DNA of 64,000 bases, from assembly GCA_973895155.1 (NCBI GenBank), contig OZ316895.1, positions 12,524,001 to 12,588,000 of the forward strand, given 5' to 3'. Under the pieces are notes generated by a model that was not told the DNA's origin, ran no database searches, and saw only the letters and a list, made by a program, of their open reading frames with translations. Source of the DNA: Marsupella aquatica. Lineage: Eukaryota > Marchantiophyta. This document shows, piece by piece, positions 58,608 through 64,000 of this stretch. Made by a program: the position numbers and the translations under genes. The stretch's first letter is position 1, and the number at the start of each line of letters is the position of its first letter.

Positions 58608-59440
58608 TCTTAAACTATAATACAAGGTTGCGCCACTTTTTAGAGTGGTTGTCATTCAAATTTGCAGGGCATAAAAATTTAAAAAATGTGATCAAAAGTA
58701 AGTAATAAAATCAAAATGTGAATTGAGTTTAGTGTGACACAAAAAGTTACCCCATTGTCCAAGACAAGCCAAATAATCACACGAGACACCCAAAAAAAAT
58801 GAAAGACTTTAATTAATGCACGAGAATCAATGCACAAGAATCAAAGAGGATACTCCCTCCAGGTCTCCATGATCCGTATTGTACATACTTAGAATATTCT
58901 ATATATTCAATATTATGTGTAACATAGTTTTGTATAATAGTGTTAAGAGGAGTTTAATTGCTAATAACATTTTAATCACTTGATCAATAAAAAATTGTTT
59001 CTCCCAATATTTGTGGTGATTTTTAGAGTCATTTGCACTATCATTTTCAATGCCGAAAAACAAAAGTAATAAGACCCAAAGACATAGTGAAACTCATGAC
59101 ACGGGCGTTGATGACAAGGTATCGGGTGAGGGGCACACTGGCAATGTAGGGCAGCCCCTCGAAGGGCTCCAGTCGCGCACGGGTGGGGAGGGAGGGGGCG
59201 GCGAGCGAGTGGAGTGATGGTGAAATGGAGAAAAGGGGGAGGTTAAGGTTTAAAAGGAACATAAGAGGAAAAAGGTTAAAAAGGGGGAAAAAACACCTCT
59301 CATTTTGTTATACTTTTGTGGTTGTCATAGCCAGTGGTTTGTGCAATGACATATTTTATTCAAAGAATTTTTTTGTGCAAGGAGAAAAACGAAAAAGGGA
59401 ACTTTTGTGGGTGCCGTAGCCAGTATTTTGCACAATGATA
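58608..59440. other. no gene recognised
   Basis: The segment TTGCGCCACTTTTTAGAGTG at about 58627-58672 recurs diverged at 59612-59655, suggesting a duplicated Helitron flank or a nested copy. Confidence 0.4.
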
Positions 59441-60458
59441 TCTTTCACTCAAGTTTTGTGCAATTTTTTATTCAACGATATCTTTTGCACCATGAGCTAT
59501 TTCTCAACAACATCTTTAACCAAACAACATCTTTTATGCAACGCATGGGGATTGAAAAGATAGCGATAGAATGGTCATCTTTGCTAAACCTAAAACCTTA
59601 AACCGATAATATAACATTGCGCCAATGTATAGAGTGGTCGCCATTCAAATGCAAGGGCATTTTGGGTACAAAAACAAACAAAGAAAAAAACTTGCTCCTT
59701 CTCTCATTGACTTTTTATTTCATAACATCTTTCACATAATAACAACTTGGATGAAACGACACCTTTTTTTTCTTTATAACATCTTTTACTTCACAATATC
59801 TTTGGCAAAATGACACATTTTTCTTATCAACATCTTTCACATAATGGCATCTTTGGCAAAATGACTTGAAGCTAGGACATCTTTTGTGCAATGCACGGGT
59901 ATTTTCCCTGAATGATGTCTTGGCCGACACGACATCTTTTCCCTCAATGTCTTTGCCGACATCTTGGCCGACATGACATCTTTTTTCTCAACGACTTCTT
60001 GGCCAAGATGACATATTTTTTCTTAGCGACCTCTTGGCCGACATGACATATTTTTTTCTCAATGACTTCTTTTCTCTCAACGACCTCTTGGCCATCTTTT
60101 TTTCTCAACGACTTCTTTTCTCTCAACGACTTCTTGGCCAACACAACATCTTTTCTCTCCACGACCTCTTGGCCGACACTACATCTTTTCTCTCCGCGAC
60201 CTCTTGGCCGACACTACATCTTTTCTCTCCACGACCTCTTGGCCAACACAACATCTTTTCTCTCCATGACCTCTTGGCCGACACTACATCTTTCTCTCCA
60301 TGACCTCTTGGCTAACACAACATCTTTTCTCTCCACGACCTCTTGGCCGACATGACAAATTTTCTCTCAATGACCTCTTGGCTGACACGACATCTTTTTT
60401 CTCAACAACATCTTGGCCGACATGACTTCTTTTGTGCAACGCACGGGTATTGAGCTAG
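59440..60458 (+). mobile_element. Helitron 3' end with 35-bp minisatellite
   Basis: From 60144 to about 60415, 35-bp units (CTCTCCACGACCTCTTGGCC, then GACACTACATCTTTT) are repeated about eight times, with more degenerate units upstream to 59930. The array ends with the hairpin GTGCAACGCAC (60434-60444), a 10-nt spacer and CTAG (60455-60458), then T. Older decayed ends lie near 59535 and 59888. Confidence 0.7.
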
Positions 60459-60862
60459 TGAAAACAATACTATAAGGACAAATTCAGATGCAGCGCACTC
60501 CATGGAGGCTTGTCAGTTGAGGATCATGGACAAAGTTGCATGCTGGCTTTACTGTACACACTTCGGCTAAATTCTTTGCTTATTTTTATTAGTGGCCAGT
60601 AGTTGTAGGAGGTGAAATTTTGATTTGGCTAATATTTGCCACCTAAAACATCACAGCTGTATACCAGTGACATTTGAACGTACAGTACACTGACTTCCAC
60701 ATGGATAGAATGATGCCAAATTAACCAAACCCTTACTGAGATCCTAAGGTCTGTCTGGAGTCTCCACTTAATATACATTGCAAATTCTGTGTAACTATTC
60801 TTTCAGTCTGTATACTCTTTCAGTAAATTTGCTTCTTCTTTTTATAATCTCTAAAGTTGTAT

Positions 60863-60888
60863 GACTAGACTAGACTAGACTAGACTAG
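60863..60888. repeat. GACTA pentanucleotide microsatellite
   Basis: Five tandem copies of GACTA. Confidence 0.9.
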
Positions 60889-63570
60889 GCTCGCCAGGCT
60901 GTTATCCGCATCTGCGCCGAAAGACGAGAACTGCCACACTCAGGTCACACCAGCTCCCGCATTGATTGTCACGAGAAACGACAAGAAAATACTGCAGAAC
61001 ATTTTGACCGTATGGCTTGTTGAGAGGTCGGTCACTCGGTCACTCGGTCCTGCAACTATTATTGGGTGCATGCGTGAACCTATGACTAGATTCAGAGAAC
61101 ATACCAGAGTTCATGGAGCTCAGTGGCCTTGGAACGCGTGCCAAACGCTGTCGATTGTCGATACGGTGGGTTGCCTTGAGAATTGATAATTTGATACCAT
61201 CATAGAGTTGTTTTGACAGCGAGCTCAGCAAAATGGGACCATTCAAACAGCTCGCAATCCTCGCATGCTATAGGGTATCACTCTGAAGCGAGCTCTGAAG
61301 CTCTTTGAATTCTTGAAGGAAACCACTGTCGCACCCCCGAATCCAAGGTTGTAACCACCGTTCTTGTAATCGAAGGCCGGTGACCGAGGACAGCAAGCCA
61401 GCTTGGAAGGACATGCAGTTGATCCTTACCTTGGAGCGAAGTGATCCATGATGGTCAGGTGTTCGAAGGCATCAAGTCGACTGCCAATCACACAGTCGAG
61501 AACTTGATTCTTTCTTTCATATATTATCGTCCCATAGCTGCCCACTGAACAGGAAAGCAACCATCAATTTCTTGTTTTGGCTGCAAAGGTAATTTAGATA
61601 AAGACTTTGTTGCCTTCTACATTACATTGCAATCGTCATCGACATTGCAGGACGGCAGGCAAAAAAGCAAGGGAAACAACTCGTCAATTTCGTGCTAGCT
61701 CCACTCTACTGTGCTAGTAAACTTTAGTGCCCTCTTGAGCCTCGAAATAATTTAGTTATGGATGCAATGCATAAGCGACAAAGATGGTTCGAAACCCGGG
61801 AAGTCTTGGCATAATCTGACATGGTGTTTTTAATTCAGCAATTCACGTCGTGCTATCCACAGTGCTCACTCGGACCAACAAACTCAGTTGTTTATAAGAT
61901 GGTGCAACTGAATTCTCAGAAGTGCAGAAGTTCATCCAATCCGTCGCCCACAGGGGTGATTAAGTCCAGCTCACGAGTACCTATTGTACTTATTGCAAAT
62001 ATTCATGGATCCGTTTGAATAAGAGACTCTATTTTAACTCTGACTTAAGACGTAAGCGGGGACGTAAGCAAAAATTCTCCTGAACCTCTTCACTGGGAGG
62101 GCTGTTAGTTCGGGAGACCAGCTGCATGTCGAGGTGGTCTTCGGATCTTTTCGTGTACAATGGTTAGGATAAAGTGCTTCCTAACCTTTCGTAGTCTGCA
62201 AATCGTCCAACCAATAAGCCAATCCACCATTCGGATAATTTCGAAATAATTGCGCTAAGGCTCTGTCAATAAACCAGTCACCATTGGGATGATCTGGATC
62301 TAGTTTTACTGAGCCTATCGTGGACAGGATTGACCTTCACGATGCACCCATCTTGCAACAACTGTTAATGTCCAAGCTGCGGTAATAAGTGAACCGGTCA
62401 AATGTTTCTCTAAAATGTGATCCAACGTACGGTGTGGATTCATTGAAATACGTTTCTCCAAATTGAAGAGTCTTACTGTGTTCAACTACGCATCTCCATT
62501 CAACTTTACTTCAACATAGATGATGCCGGCTCGCCAATGAAGTCTCCATGATCCATCTCCCATATGCTGTTACGATTGCTGCCATTGCTTTTTAGAACCT
62601 TGAAGTTTTGTTTCGCCTCTCCAGTTAGAAAAGAACGTGAAACGGAACCAGAGTCCGGAAACAACACACTTTTAGCAGATTAGGAATTCATTTGAATTTA
62701 AAAGCAAATGCAATCCTGACCGATTCGCGACTTGCTGACTCAACCATATCAACCGTCTTCGACACCTGCAGGCCAATTAACTTGGATGCCAGAAAAGGCT
62801 GCAGTTAGGGTGCCATGGTCTTCAATTGCTGAACAGACTGGAGACAATTTTTCCAGCAACGAGTTCCAAACATCTGACCTAGAGATCTTCAGTAACTCCA
62901 CATCAATTGATATGAATCTATTTAATAACTAAGGTCTTCTGTGATCACTGCACTCCATCTATAATGGTGATATCATCCAATATCACCACCATAAAATTCA
63001 AATTAATTAGCACTGAAATTATGAACTTGATAACTGAAAGGGACCGTTAACTACATAGAAGTTACTCGGACTCTCAGAGTGCAAGAGAAAACCTATATAA
63101 CGATTGGAAAGATAGATTTAGAGTTTAGCTGTACCTCTGCCTAGCTCACGCTCAGCCCAGGTGGACGCTCAATCATGTTGAATTGATTGGGTATATTTTG
63201 TCGGAATGATCAATTTGGACAAAATGCCTCTCAGTGAACAATATATTCAATAGTTTACTCTCACTAACACACGGAAGTAAGATCGAGAACAACATTGTTT
63301 AATTTTGCCTTGAAGGATTTCATTGAATCCCATTCATGCAACGTCATTGAAAACAACACTTCACTCCATGTGCCAGCAGAGGGCTGTGAAAGTCAAGCAT
63401 GTCCATCCAACTAAGAAATAGCCATCTAGCTATCTAAATTAAATCCTAAGCTCTAGAATGCAGTTACGAGGTGGGCCTCTACACCATGAGGGTCATTGAA
63501 GTTGGGGGTGAGAATGGAAAAAGAGGATCGGGGCAGGGTGAGTCTCTGAAAATTGGCACTGCCCGCTTTA
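60889..63570. other. no gene recognised
   Basis: Single-copy looking, moderate GC. A 66-codon frame at 62732-62932 has no supporting splice context. Nothing else can be called. Confidence 0.35.
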
Positions 63571-63574
63571 ATGT

Positions 63575-63775
63575 ACCCAGGCTAGTATACATGCAAACAG
63601 CATATAGAGTGGGCGGTTCATTTGAACAGTCTCTCAGGCTAGTGTATATGCGAACAGCATACAGAGTGGGAATTTGAACAGGCACTCTGGTTACCGGTAG
63701 TGTACACACAAACAGCAGCATATAGCATTTCAATAGGCACTCAGGCTAGGGTACATACAACCTGCGCATGGAGTG
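63575..63775. repeat. four diverged tandem units of about 60 bp
   Basis: The phrase AGGCTAGT.TACATGCAAACAG followed by CATATAGAGTGGG recurs at about 63580, 63637, 63690 and 63743. Non-coding. Confidence 0.6.
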
Positions 63776-64000
63776 GGCAGCCCTCAACAGTAGACGCAGC
63801 CCAGGTGTACCGGAGGTCGATGTCCCAAGAATCTTTCGCCGATCCATCAGGTGGTCGATCTAGTAGGATACACACTGGTGAGAGTTCATGACACTTGGCC
63901 GCAACTGTTCGATTGTTGTAATTGGGATTGGCAAGCGACGGCTTTTCTCCGCGTCCAATCTACATATCCTGCTGTAGGCCTGTAGTTCTCATTCACCAGA

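Noticed and set aside
57270-60355. Long Ser/Leu/Pro-rich frames over the 57-60 kb arrays
   Set aside because: Low-complexity translations of minisatellite units, open in several frames at once.

Overview
This is nuclear DNA of a land plant. Genes have short GT-AG introns, and the three clean host genes belong to plant families: a PSY-type sulfated-peptide precursor, a half-size ABCA transporter and a germin-like protein. The divergent, partly bryophyte-like character of these proteins and of the transposable elements suggests a moss or other early-diverging plant. That placement is an inference, and I cannot name a species.

1-13.6 kb. Positions 207-13560 form one DNA transposon of about 13.35 kb. 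An 8-bp target-site duplication (GACAAATT at 199-206 and 13561-13568) and degenerate terminal inverted repeats of the form CTCGGGGGTCTCACT bound it. The left arm (minus strand, 4960 to 1241) is a decayed DUF7869-type, transposase-like gene preceded by three DUF8039-like repeats. The right arm (plus strand, about 7478 or earlier to 13015) is a decayed multi-exon gene. Spliced, it would join a ParB/sulfiredoxin-like domain, a beta-class amino-methyltransferase-like domain and an FCP1/NIF-type HAD phosphatase-like domain. The arms diverge from a central region with a 73-bp tandem array. Two introns of the right-arm gene carry about ten copies of a 21-bp GC-rich palindrome. Four short derivatives with the same ends and 8-bp duplications lie at 741-984 (nested), 40711-41004, 42071-42366 and 55264-55560. 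This element is the best candidate for an undescribed system.

13.6-32.5 kb. This is mostly repeats and unassigned DNA. It contains a three-exon PSY-like peptide gene (18979-19956), a dispersed repeat pair (16.36-17.06 and 26.10-26.79 kb), a degenerate array of about 110-bp units at 27.0-28.6 kb with an inverted relative at 21.6-22.0 kb, and retroelement-like debris at 29.4-30.7 kb.

32.5-38.3 kb. A complete 15-exon ABCA gene encodes 957 aa and has intact nucleotide-binding motifs.

38.3-52.6 kb. This stretch holds a TIR element with an internal 155-bp tandem repeat (39280-40220), two inverted short elements of the 13-kb family, a large tandem duplication (43474-44695), an uncharacterised serine-rich minus-strand gene (45492-46509) and a two-exon germin-like gene (51336-52454, minus).

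52.6-64 kb. This is gene-poor. It holds AT-rich tandem duplications, a short element of the 13-kb family, and a Helitron graveyard at 57.2-60.5 kb. The graveyard contains a helicase C-terminal remnant, 3' hairpin plus CTAG ends and minisatellites. The last 3.5 kb shows no gene I can support.
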